Part shown: piece after piece, positions 9,731 to 20,918 of the stretch
How the letters are laid out: every line of letters starts with the position of its first letter
How positions within the stretch are numbered: position 1 is the first letter of the stretch
Source: Actinidia chinensis
Taxonomy: Eukaryota; Streptophyta; Magnoliopsida; Ericales; Actinidiaceae
Assembly (NCBI GenBank): GCA_009663005.1
Contig: VIGQ01001294.1
Location: 1 to 23,466 of the forward strand
Reading direction: 5' to 3'
Length of the DNA: 23,466 bases
The notes under the pieces: generated by a model
What the model was told of the DNA's origin: nothing
The model's input: only the letters and a program-made list of their open reading frames with translations
Databases searched by the model: none
Made by a program: the position numbers and the translations under genes

Positions 9731-11160
9731 ATGACTTCTGAGGGAGAAACTGTTCCGACAGTCGTCGGACCTGGGGGAACCCCCACAGTCCCCAGGACAC
9801 CTGAGGACAGGGGCCAACTATTGGCTGACGCGCGAGAGGGCGGAAGGCCACCTCAAAAGCAGAAGCCAGGTCTGTTATCCCCAGCGCGAGAGACGACTCG
9901 GGACGTCACGATAGAACGACTCCAGCCAGCTGACGCAATGGGCTCATATTTTAGTTGACAACCGGCTTAGGGGCCTGACCAAGCAGACCAATATACAGTC
10001 ATCCAGGAAAAATCAGGAGGAGTAGGGCCCGCCAGTGAGGAATGCAAGAGGGAGAGACTACCCGTGGCTCGATCCAGCCGGAAGTCATGGTGATACATAA
10101 CTGAGGGTCGAGCAAGCGGAAGTCCTCCCCGCATCGTCACGAGGAGGAAAGATTTAAGGGACGCTCTCAATGCAAAGAGATCAAATGGTGGACTTTAAGA
10201 CAAACGCTCAACAGGCCAAAGGAGGCTAGTGCAGTAATAGTGCCTTGCCCGTGGGATCTACGGCTCTCCGGTTGCAGCTACGTGCGAAATGGCATGAATT
10301 ATGGGTTTCAAAACTAACTTCCTTCCTCCCGGAGATAGAGGATGATCCCCCGGAGAAATTTTGTACCCCCCAGGTTACGTTTGTACTATGGGAATAGATC
10401 CTCGGTCCCCATGTAAGCCACGTCAGGCATATGATGGCTCTGTGGAATCATATGGATGCTCTCATGTGCAAGTTTCCCGTCCACAGCGTAGGGACTTGGG
10501 TTAAAAGTGGTTCGACAGGCTACCTCCGGGGTAATCGAAAATTTTTATCATCTCATAGCTCACCGATCGTTTGTAGCTCGGTTTTGTCATAACAAAACCA
10601 AAGCACCGAAGGCAGTCAGCTCACTGCTGACGTTGAAGAAGTGCCGAAACGAGTCAATCAGAAGTTTAAAGTTGAGATACTGGAAAACATACAATGAATT
10701 GAAGAGTGTTTGAAGAGATAGCCCCCGTGGCAGCTAATAAGCTCGGATTGTCCTCGGGGGAGGAGAGATTAATGGGAAAATCTGACGTGGATCCTTCGAT
10801 CCGGTCGCCGGACCTTATGTCTGTCCCAGGTCGAATGTCGCCCGATTGGAGATGACGTTAGAGAGTCCTGGAGAACGGAAGGCAAGCTCGGGCGAGGAGA
10901 GGCCGCGGTTAAAAGTAGGAAAGACGGGTCAAACCCGTAATGAGACTAGGGTTAAGCAGGGGATTAATGTGATTTTTAAGGAACCGATTTACAACACCTA
11001 CTCCTTGCGAAAATCAGATACAAACCATATTTTCAAGAACCGAACCGATGGTGGTGACCCCAAAAGAAAAGGCGAAATCCAGCGTTGGAGGTGCTCATAC
11101 CACGGCGAAAAAGGGCACAAAATTAGAATTGCAGAGCTCTCAAGGCTTTCCTAGAACAAT
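9731..11160 (+). pseudogene. gag: gag remnant of the Tat-type element
   Basis: A start at 9731 (MTSEGETVPTVVGPGG...) opens 75 codons and stops. Later pieces in other frames are HMMALWNHMDALMCKFP (about 10430-10480), WFDRLPPG and VIENFYHLI (10510-10560), FVARF, KAPKAVSSLLTLKK with NESIRSLKLRYWKTYNEL (10590-10707), and a zinc-knuckle remnant CSYHGEKGHK (about 11092-11121) in which the final Cys of the plant C-x2-H-x4-H-x4-C pattern is not preserved. These follow the capsid-then-knuckle order of Tat gag. Gag would form the cytoplasmic particle. Numerous frameshifts make it nonfunctional. Confidence 0.8.
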
Positions 11161-11229
11161 TTGGTTCACGATGGCCATCTAAGGATTCGTGGATGATGAG
11201 AAGACTCGGGCAGAAGCAAGCTGAGATTG

Positions 11230-11960
11230 AGGCCAATAGAGGCCAATCTAGGCAAGGGAATCGATAGAAAGACAAATCAACCCAAGGATGACGACTTGCC
11301 CCTGGTTACCATCCACATGATGGGGGCCCCGAATGACCCCAATCTGGAGAGCAAAATCCGGAGCGAAATCCGCATGATCCAACAATGCACGAGGTGCTCT
11401 CGGTCCAGCACTGCTGTAGAAGATACCGACGCCGAGACTGAGAGGACTTTGTCACCTTTTCCAGGGCGGGTTTGAAATAGTCCAGCAAACCCTCATTCGG
11501 ACCCATTAGGGTGCGCTGAGGATCGGGGATACGACCGTCAAAAGAATCCTTCCTAGTCGATAACCATAAGCTCGTTGAGGTATGTATTAATGATATTTAT
11601 TCAAGCATTAAAAATTCCCCAAGACACTTGAAACCAGCCCGAGCTCCTCTAGTCGGGTTTAGATTAATGGCTCAAGCGCATGGCCCTTGGGAACGCGTGT
11701 CTCTTAAAACCCGAGCAGGCCCCAAGAACTGATGATGGACTTTGTGGTGGTGGATATACCATCACCATATAATGCTATCGTGGGAAGAGACTGGTTGCAC
11801 AAAATGAAATGGGTGGCCTCCACACTTTCATCAGCCATAAAGTTCCTCGCCGCCCCGAGGCTAGAGACCTTTATGGAGACCAAGTGGCCGCAAAACAATG
11901 CTACCCACCTGGCCACAGTGTCGACGCAAATGGCGATGAAGGAATGTTCAAAATGATTCG
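11230..11960 (+). pseudogene. Aspartic protease region of the Tat-type element
   Basis: The region between gag and RT. DDDLPLVTIHMMGAPNDPN (11299-11340) resembles the linker before the protease. LVDN at about 11553-11564 stands where the catalytic Asp loop is expected (family L-V-D-x-G-S), so the Asp remains but the Gly-Ser does not. After pieces resembling RAPLVGF (11640-11660), the frame starting at 11732 reads FVVVDIPSPYNAIVGRDWL and continues to a stop at 11954-11956; this is the well-conserved protease C-terminal block of plant Ty3 elements. The protease would cleave the Gag-Pol polyprotein. Broken. Confidence 0.75.
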
Positions 11961-12269
11961 AGGAGAAACATGGAAGTATTGGGATGTAGGTCGAGATCCC
12001 GAGGCTAAGGTTCATCGAGGATTGGTGCGCTATGATTGGACGATCCGGGCTCAGACCGATTCTTTCCTCGTCGGATCAAGGCTTGAATGAATGCGAGAGG
12101 TCCGAGCTCATCCAATTCCTAAAGCCAACATCGAAGCCTTTGCTGGACCCCTTTGAAATGCCGGGAACTGACCCCCGACCCAAATTTTTATCAGGCAACG
12201 AGTTGAACGTTCAACGAATTCCCGACCGGTCAACAAAGGGAAGGAGGTCGGCTCCCAAGCACGTGTATG

Positions 12270-12960
12270 CCTGATTGAATAAGTGGAGAAGCTCAGGGAG
12301 GCGGCGCAATATCGAAGTCCTTTACCCCCACCACCCCCATGGCTGTCGAATACCGTGGTGGACAAAAAAAATGGAAAAAATGGCGGGTCTGTGTCGATTT
12401 CATTCCCACCTCAACCACCGGGCTCGTCCCAAAGACTGTTTCCCACTGCCAAGATCGATCAGTTGGTTTAACAGCACCTCAGGACATGCCCGATTAGTTC
12501 CTCGACGCGTACAAGGATATCATCAAATTGGCTCTGCCGGACCGGATCATGGAGAAGACTGCGTTCATACCCCCAGGGGAGGGTTTTGGCTATAAAGTCA
12601 ATGCCTTTTGGGCTCAGAACGCAGGACCACAATACCAGAAGAATGGTACGAAGATGTTCAATCACGTCTTCGGTAAGACCATGGATCCTACATCCGTGAC
12701 ATGGTAGTGAAAAAGCAAAGAGACCTCTGACCACCTCAGGGCTTTGGCCGAGATATTCGCAATCCTCCGCAACATAACTTAGACTCAATGCAGGCGAAAT
12801 GTGCCTTTGGTTGGCTCGGGGAATTCCTGGGCATCTAGTCAGAGACGGGAATTGAATCAAACCCAGACAGATTGCTGCCATAGACCAGATCGCCAGCCCA
12901 AGGAATGCCAAAGAGGTGCGAAAACTCACCGGGATGGCAGCACACTCAATCGTTTTATCA
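12270..12960 (+). pseudogene. pol: Reverse transcriptase remnant of the Tat-type element
   Basis: Landmarks in order: VCVDFHSHLNHRARPKDCFP (about 12391-12445), PLPRSISW/IDQLVN (12446-12475), DAYKDIIKLAL (12500-12535), MEKTAFIPPGEGFGYKVN (12550-12605), QNAGPQYQKNGTKMFNHVFG (12616-12675), and the catalytic box at 12689-12703, which reads YIRDM instead of the family YVDDM. The first Asp of the catalytic pair is thus Arg, which would abolish DNA synthesis. A thumb-like end (DHLRALAEIFAILRN) follows at 12730-12775. Frame changes occur around 12470 and 12700. Confidence 0.85.
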
Positions 12961-12969
12961 GTAAGTCTT

Positions 12970-13350
12970 CAGACCAATGCAGCCCGTTTTTAAGCTTCTG
13001 CGCCAAAAAATGCTAAATTCTCGTGGGATGAGGAGTCCGATGGTGGCGCCCAACATTCAAAAAATATCTGGACAAAGCCTCCACTCCTATCCACCCCTGA
13101 CGAAGGGGTTGCTTCCATTTAGCCTGCTGTTTTCCAAACACGCAGTGAGCTCGTTTTGTTAAGAGAACTTGTCAACGAATAGCTCCCGATTTAATTTTGT
13201 GAGCAAGACACTAACTGATTGTCAGACACGATATTTACCAACTAGAAAAGCTTGTTCTGGCCCTGGTGGTGACCTCACCAAGCCCATGCCTATTTTCCAA
13301 GCAACCCCCCATCTCGGTATACACCGAATCCTTCCCGCTAATGCATATTG
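12970..13350 (+). pseudogene. pol: RNase H (retroviral-type position) remnant
   Basis: Follows RT. Pieces are: FSWDEES-like (13018-13040); a stretch resembling PPLLTRPKEGEPLYLY-type sequence in degraded form (13078-13130); SKHAVSSFC (13133-13159); FNFVSKTLTDCQTRYLP (13192-13242); and AHPISVYTNQPL-type sequence reduced to QATPHLGIHRILP (13300-13340). This is the RNase H order of Ty3 pol directly behind RT; the frame is interrupted around 13160 and elsewhere. Confidence 0.75.
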
Positions 13351-13689
13351 ATGAAAGCAGACCTGACGGACGACTCTCTAAATGGTCCTATAACTTGGGC
13401 AGTTTGACATAAGCTTCCTTACGCAAGGGTGCAATCAAGGGGCAAGTAAATTTGTGGACTTCGTGGCAGGTTTTTCCCTTCCTTCAAACACTTCCCCAGA
13501 CCGGAAATCCCCTGGCCCGATCCATCCAAACTCTTGGAGAAAGGGGAGACGGCCCAAACGCACCGTCCGAGCTCAGCACTACAGGAGAGGATAACGAGGT
13601 CGATCTAGGACTACCAAGGAAAGAGTCACCGTTGACTAAATGAACTCTCCTGAGGAAGTAAGGTTACTTTATGAACCACCTCAGGTAGG

Positions 13690-14150
13690 GCCTTCTATGG
13701 CGTGGCGATGTACGTTAACGGAGCCAAGACCGCCAGGAAAGCAGGCTCGGGTGTAGTGTTGAAGAGTCCCAAAGGCTCGGTCTTTTGAACAGTGCCGCCG
13801 ATTTAAGTTCCCAGTGACGAATAATGAAGCCGAGTACGAGGCCCTGATAGCCGGGTTTGAAGGTCCCGCCAGTAAGCTGGGATTGCCAGAGCTATGGCAT
13901 ATATACGATTCAAACTGGTCGTAAATCAGTGACTGGCAATTTGAGGCTCGAGGGGTTTAAAATGGCGAAGTATTTTGCAAGTGGCAAAAATCCTTCTCAG
14001 CGAGTTTCGAGCATTTAAAATCGAGCATGTCGGGAGAGAACTCAACGCGCATGCGGATGCGCTAGCCTCTTTGGCACCACCTTTTGAAGGGACCCATGGC
14101 AAAGAACGGTAAGCATCGACATCGTCATCGGTACCCAGTATAGAAAAACG
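13690..14150 (+). pseudogene. Second RNase H of the Tat lineage (archaeal-type), degenerate
   Basis: Tat elements carry an additional RNase H between the pol RNase H and integrase. Here MYVNGAKTARKAGSGVVLK (about 13708-13764) matches the family YVDGAS-xx-GSG block but with Asn (codon 13717-13719, AAC) for the catalytic Asp. TNNEAEYEALIAGFE (13817-13861) retains the catalytic Glu. The third block near 13900-13930 (IYDSN...) has lost a codon from the family I-Y-S-D-S-Q. KIEHVGRELNAHADALASLA (14019-14078) ends the domain. Frameshifts lie between the blocks. Confidence 0.85.
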
Positions 14151-14319
14151 CATTCACCGTTCCTTTCAACACGCAACTAGACCGAGCTGGATGGACCCTA
14201 TCGTGAACTATTTACGGGGCCGACCAGCTGCCAGGTGACAAAAAAGAGGCACATAAGATCAGGATCAGGCTGGCACGGTTCTGGATATCCCCCACGGTAT
14301 GACTTGTACAAAGATCCTT

Positions 14320-15440
14320 ACCAAGGCCCCTACTTGTTGTGTTGTACACCCTAGCGCGCCTCGTCGATGCGTCTTTATGAATCTATGAGGGAAATGTTGC
14401 GGATTACACTCTGAAGAAGATCGTGGCACACAGAGCTCTTTTCACAGGGGTACTGGTGGCCTTAACATGCAGAAGAACGCTCAGGTATAATGTGCGCAGG
14501 TGCAATAAGTGTCAGCTCTTTTCATCATTTCCTCACCCTTGATCCATCAACTACAAGGGGCTTGTCCCCCCCCACTAGTCCTTGGCCCTTTGGCCCAATG
14601 GTGAATGGATTCGGTAGGTGTCCTCCTAGAGCTCCTGGCAACAAGAGGTTTTTACTTGTAGCGACCGATTACTCACAAAAGGGTAGAAGCTGAGCCGCTA
14701 GCACAAATCAGAGAGACAAACTTGATAAGGTTTATCCGAGGTACATCGTTCCAATTTGGCATCCCGCGGGCCTTCGTCGGATAACGGTACCCAATTCGTT
14801 GGTAAGCAAAGTTAATCAGTCGTTAGACAACTGAAGATTGATTTTACAACTCACGCCGACCTAAACCCCGCATGCAATGGACAAGCCGAGGCCGCAATAA
14901 AACTATCTTGAATGGGATCAAAAAAACGACTAGAGAAGGCCCAAAGGACGATGTCGATGAATTGGCCAACGTATTATGGGGCTTATCGGAACCACACCAA
15001 ACGGAAGCGACGAATGAAACGCATATACTCACTGGCTTTTTCGGATTCGAAGCCGAATCCCATTGGAGATCGGCGCCGCACATTCGGACAGCGGCTTACA
15101 ACACATCTAACACAACGAGGTCCTGGCACGAGATCTAGACTTGGCGAGGAAGGAGAGAGAAATGCACTCATCAGAATGGCTGACCTATCAAAAACAGTTG
15201 GCTAAATCCTTCAACCAGAAAGGTAACTGAGGGAGTTTTGGTGGGAAGTCTCGCGTCTCAGGAATTCGTTGGAAACACTAAGACCCACAGACGGCAGTCG
15301 CGCCAAACTGGGGGAGGGGCCCTACAAAATAATCAAACTAGCCGGAAGAAGTTCTTACTATCTGGAAGATGCAGAAGGAAAAGAATCCCGCGACCTTCGG
15401 AATGCCAGCCAAAATCTGCGAAAGTATTTCCACTAAATGT
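14320..15440 (+). pseudogene. pol: Integrase remnant of the Tat-type element
   Basis: The zinc-finger part is visible as RRCNKCQ (about 14497-14515). The core follows: GNKRFLLVATDYSQK (14636-14685) with the first Asp, IRGTSFQFGIP-like (14735-14765), SDNGTQFVG with the second Asp (14777-14803), and CNGQAEA with the Glu (14873-14893). Then the family pattern continues as TILNGIKK, DELANVLWGLSE, AYNTSN (about 15100-15115), NALIRMAD (15161-15184), and a C-terminal beta-barrel-like block GPYKIIKLAGRSSYYLEDAE (about 15319-15378) ending near LRKYF at 15415-15432. The three acidic residues survive, but frameshifts split the protein into many pieces. Confidence 0.88.
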
Positions 15441-15545
15441 AATGCCTGCACTTGCCTTCAATCGCATTATAAAAGCTTACATCTCTCAATTACCTTATTC
15501 AAGTAAGTTATTTTACAAACTTTTTATTCCGACATTTTTACACAG

Positions 15546-16580
15546 TTTTACAAGTTACCTTGATCAAATCGCGAGAGGGGTTAGCCGAGCTTTCGAAAAG
15601 CACCGAACTGCATTCCCCCCCCCCCCAATAACGCTTTAATCAAGTAAGGACTTGGTTAAATTTCGAAAGGGGAAAAAGCTAGCCGAGTTTGACAATGCTC
15701 CGAGCTTTTCCATTACTTTTACAAGTCAACTTGATCAAATCGCGAGAAGGGGTTAGCCGAGCTTCGAAAAAACAACAAACTGCCTTCATACGCTTTAATC
15801 AAGTATGGGGGGGGGGGACTTGTAAATTCGAAGGGAAAGCAGCGAGCTTAACATGCTCCGAGCTTTTCCATTAATAACTTTTACAAGTCAACTTAATCAA
15901 ATCGCGAGAGTGGTTAGCCGAGCTTCGAAAAGCAACCGAACTGCCTTCATCCGCTTGAATCAAGTAGCATTGTACAATTCTAAGGGAAAGCTAGCCGAGC
16001 TTTACAATGCTCCGAGCTTGTCCATTAACCTTTACAATGTCACTTGATCAATCGCAGAAGGGGTTAACCGAGCTTTCTAAAAAGCACCGAACTGCCTTCT
16101 ACGCTTAATCAAGTAGCACTTTGGACAATTCGAAGGAAAGCTAGCCGAGCTTTACAATGCTCCGAGCTTGTCCATTAACCTTTATAAGTTAACTTGAATC
16201 AAATCGCGAGAAGGTGTTATCCGAGCTTCGAAAAAGCACCGAACTTTTCCTTCATACGCTTTAATCAGTGCCTTGTAAAATTCAAGGGGAAGCTAGCCGA
16301 CTTTACAATGCTCCGAGCTTGTCCATTAACCTTTACAAGGTCAACTTGGAATCAAATCGCGAGAAGGGGTTAGCCGAGCTTCGAAAAAGCACCGAACTGG
16401 CCTTCATCGCTTTTAACAAGTAGCACTTGTAAATTCGAGGGAAGCTAGCCGAGCTTTACAATGCTCCGAGCTTTCCATTAATTTTTGCAAGTTAAGCCTC
16501 GGTTAAATTAAATGCGAGAGGGGGGTTAGTCGAGCCCAACCGAGCTCGATAGTATTGTCAAGTTGTATCCCTTTAACTTA
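15546..16580 (+). repeat. Tandem array, about 151-bp unit, six copies plus a partial
   Basis: Copies start at 15546, 15717, 15879, 16031, 16181 and 16332, with a partial copy from 16483. Lengths are 171, 162, 152, 150, 151 and 151. Each begins TTTTACAAGTCAACTTGATC and includes ATCGCGAGAAGGGGTTAGCC, GAGCTTCGAAAAGCACCGAA, CGCTTTAATCAAGTA and CTAGCCGAGCTTTACAATGC, ending TCCGAGCTTGTCCATTAA. Copies 1 and 2 are longer because of a C run (15615-15626) and a G run (15807-15817). It lies directly between the integrase end and the antisense-coding part of the Tat element. The short ORFs through it are repeat artefacts. Confidence 0.95.
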
Positions 16581-17773
16581 GTGAAGGCCGAAATGGGAAG
16601 ACGAACTTTGCAAGAATGCAAGCACCAACAGAATGAGAAGTACATTAGCATTTTTATTCATATATAAACGAGAGACATTCAGATACAGTATGTTCGGATA
16701 CGTAACTACAACTTCTAATTAAAGTAAAAGACAGACTACTCTTGAGGGAAGGTTGAGGGGTCCACGTCAGCTTCATCTTCACAGCAACACCGTTGATCGA
16801 GCTTGGCTTCCATTCGAATGATAATAGAACCATGCCCCTTCATCGAGTACTGCAAGAGGCCGGAACGGGCCTCACCGATTCCTTCTAAGTCTGGTAGATA
16901 GTTGCCTCGAAATAAGACATGCCTCCAACACGACCACTTCGATACCGGCGAGTGCGGAGGTGACGGAGAGGCCAACTCCCCGAACCACGACACGGGCCGC
17001 ATATCGGACTGAAGCTCAAGCTACAGACTTTTGGGACAGAAGCTTCAGCTACAGAGCTGGTGAGAACAGAGGTTTATAGATAGGACTGCTTGCCAATTCC
17101 CACCCACGTCCTAAGGGAAAATCAGCTTGACCCCTTGGAGTTTTACAGGGGATTTCATTACAGAAGCCTAGCCAGACTGGGAGACAGGGCATTTCTGTGA
17201 TCTTATATTGCTCCTCGGAAAGATTGTTTGAATGATGGTGGGATTGTGTTCCATCAAGTCAGGGTGCATCGCTATTTAAGGCCTTCGAACGACAACGAAA
17301 CGACGCCAATAAAGGCAAAGTTATTAAACGCAAATTTAATGCGACGTTCAACTGACCGGAAGACGTGACTCAAGAGTCGGTTCAACGACGTTACGTTTGT
17401 CGAAATAGTGGTTGGGGGGGGGGGGGGGGGCCCATTAACGCGGACCGTGACGTTTAGTGAACCACCCAGAGCCAGTTACGAATCTTGTTGAACATGTGGC
17501 AAGTCCAGCGCAATTTACGCGCGGGAATGCGAAGCATCCCTTATGAAACCTGGCCGAGGCGAAGTCAGCACTATGCAAAGACTCGAAGGAGTCGTTCTTA
17601 CAAGAGTCAAAATCATAACCGAGATCAAACGCACGAAGAAACTGGTAAATACGTTTATAGCCGAAATGCATCTCAATAGCTGTCCAAAATTTATCAAGTA
17701 AGGGGCAAATTCGACAAATACGGAAGATTCTAATCAAGGCAGTGTTCTAAAGCGAGGTTTTCACCCTTGGCTT
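16581..17773. other. Noncoding spacer in the Tat 3' region
   Basis: No conserved protein is visible. On the minus strand, 16736-17002 is open for 88 codons with an acidic end (CEDEADVDPSTFPQE) and might be a last piece of the antisense gene; I cannot confirm this. A minus-strand AATAAA (16653-16658) lies beyond it. A 17-base G run occupies 17414-17430. Confidence 0.4.
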
Positions 17774-20060
17774 CTAAACTCGTCGCCTCTGCTTCCCAGG
17801 CTCGGTCCCGACAGTAGTCTCCGCGCCCCCTGCTTGCGTTCCACTGGCAACACCGTTAGTATTCCCCTCGGCAGCAGGAGGGTAGCATATTCCTCTTCGT
17901 GAAGTCGGCAGGTGATGGGCGAATATCGCCGTGGAGGCAGGGAGCTGGACGGGAGGAGCATGAGACGACCGCGGGATGATCAATTGGGATCTGAAGCTCC
18001 TTTCAAACATGCAATCATCCCTCCGAAAGACACTCTAAAGACACCGAGGCGGATCTCGGTCTAACTGTCTTTCATACACGTCCCCAGCCGCATCGAAAGC
18101 GCGGTCGAATAGTTTTTTTTTGTTCTTCTTGTATACCTTCGCCACAAAGCGAACACTGTTAGGTTGGACTCTTCTTGCGGGGCGTGGTTTTCCGTTGAAG
18201 AATCGCATCTCGGCTGCCAACGTGCCTCCTCGATATCGGACTGAGTTTGTTTCAACTCCTTTTCGAGGTTTACTCGCCTTCTGATTCACCTTCTTCAACC
18301 AATTTAAAAAAAGATCCACCACACCCTGCTTTAGCCGGAGTGAGGAGATACAGCTCGCTGAATCAACTAAGAAGGAAAAAGAGATGGATTAGAAAAGAAC
18401 AGCATTGTATCAGGCCTCGTTAATCATATGAAAGCCGGAAACTTGAAGATTCTAACCTGGCCCCCAACATAACGAGCTTCCCCCAAATTCTGGGCCTGGT
18501 CTCATCGCATGATCTGCGACGTCTTGGGAGAAGCATCACCGCTTGCCCAGCGCACACGGTCTCGTGGTTCCTTAGAAGTGTCCGCCGAGGTACTGTTTGC
18601 CGAGCTCCACGTCGGAAAATTGAGGGGCCCTCACAGCTCGGGGTGCCAGGCGGCCGCTCCTACACCCTTTCCCCTCTTCGTCGATGAAGTTCCCTCTGCA
18701 GGTTTCTTCCCTTTCCGTTTGTCCACCATCAGACGGCGCGGTGGACTGATCTTCGGCCGGGGCTGGTGTGGAACTAGATATGAGCTCGGGGAGTGTGGAT
18801 GGAATCAGTTGTTATGTGGTTGCTTCTTCCCCAGAACCTCACCTTAGGGGCCATAATCTCCACGTTCAATGAGACCCAGCAGATGAATTGTCGTCTGTGA
18901 GAGTAGGAGTGCTTCAACAATCTCCCTCGGTTCGACGATGCTACGTCAGAATCAGAGCTCGGGAGATTTATAGTTCTGGACCAGGAATATGGGAGCTGGA
19001 ATCAAAGGAGCCGCAGTAGGGATTTGATCCCCTTTTCGCCGTCTTCGACCGTCGGCCTCATCGGTCCAGGGCCTCGTCGCCTCAGATCGATGTCCCGCTG
19101 GAAGAGCTCGATTTTGCTGGAGCTAAGACTTTTCGCCTTCGGCCTCTTCTAACAGCCTTCGAAGCTCGGCTGAGGTCCTTTCAAATAAGTCCTGTACCTC
19201 GTCAATAGAGAGCTCCCTCGGCCTAGAACTGGTCCCTCGGATCTGGAGAGGCAGAAAAACGGGGCTTCCCTGAATGAGCGGCTCGTAGAGGAATGGTGTA
19301 TGGTAAAGGGGATGTAACCTAGTAATCGGAGACGTGGCGGGAGCGTCCAACAATTGTTCACATCACTTATTGCAGCTGAACACCGTCGCCTCCTCCAAAA
19401 ACGTCTGTTTGAATCCTGCAAAAGCGAACGCGGACACAACAGTCGTTAACCGTTATGCGGAATGGACGATTGACAAAGTATATCGTCAGGAGAAGCACGC
19501 CGATTCTCACCGTACAGGGAACGTAACCCCTGTGCCTAGGAACCGAGAAGGGGTCGGGTTTTGACAGGGAAACTCCCATTGACCCGAGACCCAAATGAAG
19601 TAGTTCAAATACTGGTCCTTGTCCGAGAATCCGTAACAACCTCGTCTGAGGCTGATTTGGCTTCCTAAGGCGAAGATAGTGATTGGCCTTCGAGCATTTG
19701 GTCTCAGGGTTTTTCCTAGTCTTGACCACGCAGTACACATGAAAAAGATCATCCGCGGTGAACTCTAATCCTTCTCTCCTGCATCAAAGGCTCACGCCAG
19801 CACGGTTTCGGCAAAGTTTATAGGACTTGCATGAAAGTAGCCCGCATGTAGAAAGGACGGATCTCCAAGAGTTTGCTGAGGGGAAATCGAAGCCGGCTTG
19901 GTAAATTACCAGGTCCTACTGGGCATCCGATCGCCCTTCTCCCTCCACCTCAATCCGCGTCATCATTTGACCCGGGCGCTCTATCACTACGTCGTCATGG
20001 AGCCTATGGTCGACACAGAATTTGGCTAGCCTCGCTATCGAGAACAAGCATTTGAGCCTA
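17774..20060 (-). pseudogene. Antisense ORF remnant of the Tat element (gypsy-type putative transposase-like)
   Basis: Read on the minus strand from about 20060 downward, pieces are: LFSIARLAKFCVDHRLHDDV (about 20045-19980), VIYQAGFDFP (near 19910), LSTCGLLSCKSYKLCRNRAG (19860-19795), EFTADDLFHVYCVVKTRKNP (19765-19705), KDQYLNYFIWVSGQWEFP (19623-19570), DLFERTSAELRRLLEEAE (19190-19137) and VAKVYKKNKKKLFDRAFDAA (18150-18090), with an Ala/Gly/Thr-rich end stopping at 17774. The order resembles the plant family called putative gypsy-type transposon (PF04195 type) followed by a charged, coiled-coil-like tail, which several Tat-lineage elements carry antisense between pol and the 3' LTR. Its function is not known. 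Frameshifts and stops interrupt every segment; introns are possible. Family assignment is from memory of the pattern. Confidence 0.5.
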
Positions 20061-20918
20061 TATAATTGACAATTCCATTGACAATATTACTTTCGGACTT
20101 TATAACAGGACCACACACCTCAAAGAAGGGATTTTCGGACAGAACCGCCCGGACCCTGCCGACTTCAGCCGAAAGAAGAGAGCAAGAAAAGTATGAGGCT
20201 TTTTACAGACAAGATGATGTCTTTTTTCAACGCATTTCTTTTTTGTTTCCACAGAATTTGGGCTCAGAAAAAAGAAAAAGAAAATTTCCCGAGGGGCTTA
20301 ATTATCAAACGCCATGTCCTGAAAGTGGAGGTAGATGGTCAGTTGGAGCTTAAAGCGCCCCCAGAACGAGGTGACCTAGGAAACCCTAATTACTCTAGTC
20401 GGGTTTGACCCGGACCCTATTCATTGATTTGTGAGAACGACGGACTACGACGGAGATTTGAATAGCATTCTAAGCGAATGTACACAAAAAGGCCCAGAGA
20501 AATATGACTTACCGTATCACGATGGGGGCGCTCTCCCTACGCGTAACCGTATAATCACAGCTTGCCCGAATGGTGCAGAGGACCAAAGCTACGATCTCCT
20601 TCTCTCTCGAAAAAAGTGCTGCACGATGAAAAAGTGGAATAACAATGCCCTAAAAAGGAACTCGAAGATGCGGAAAAATGAGCCAAACGGCGGCACAGAG
20701 GCGCATCGTTTTCGCGAGCTAACCGTATAACAAATCAATGGATTACTGACAGATGGCATCCATAAACAAGGCACCTAAGGGAACGAACCGGGTTGGAGGA
20801 CCCGTAGCTCTTCCCCATATGTTGGAAACATCCAGCACGGTGGCAGAGGCACCGATGTGGCTATATGAAGCTAACATCCTCTTGCATAGCCGCGGTGAGT
20901 AACACCGAGCCCAAGCAA
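20061..20918. other. Spacer between antisense ORF start and polypurine tract
   Basis: About 860 bases with no recognisable protein. By position it would hold the promoter and leader of the antisense gene on the minus strand and the 3' untranslated region of the element on the plus strand. A-rich stretches (20255-20290) and direct GGGTTTGACCC-like sequence (20400-20415) are visible, but nothing is diagnostic. Confidence 0.4.

Noticed and set aside
12468..12929. 153-codon minus-strand ORF
   Set aside because: It lies wholly opposite the recognisable RT of the Tat element and has no motif of its own.
15238..16047. Three short plus-strand ORFs after integrase
   Set aside because: They run through the end of integrase in the wrong frame and through the tandem units; similar peptides recur because the DNA repeats.
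15546..16580. CRISPR-like repeat array
   Set aside because: Units are about 151 bases and adjoin with no unique spacers, in a eukaryotic retrotransposon; this is a tandem repeat.
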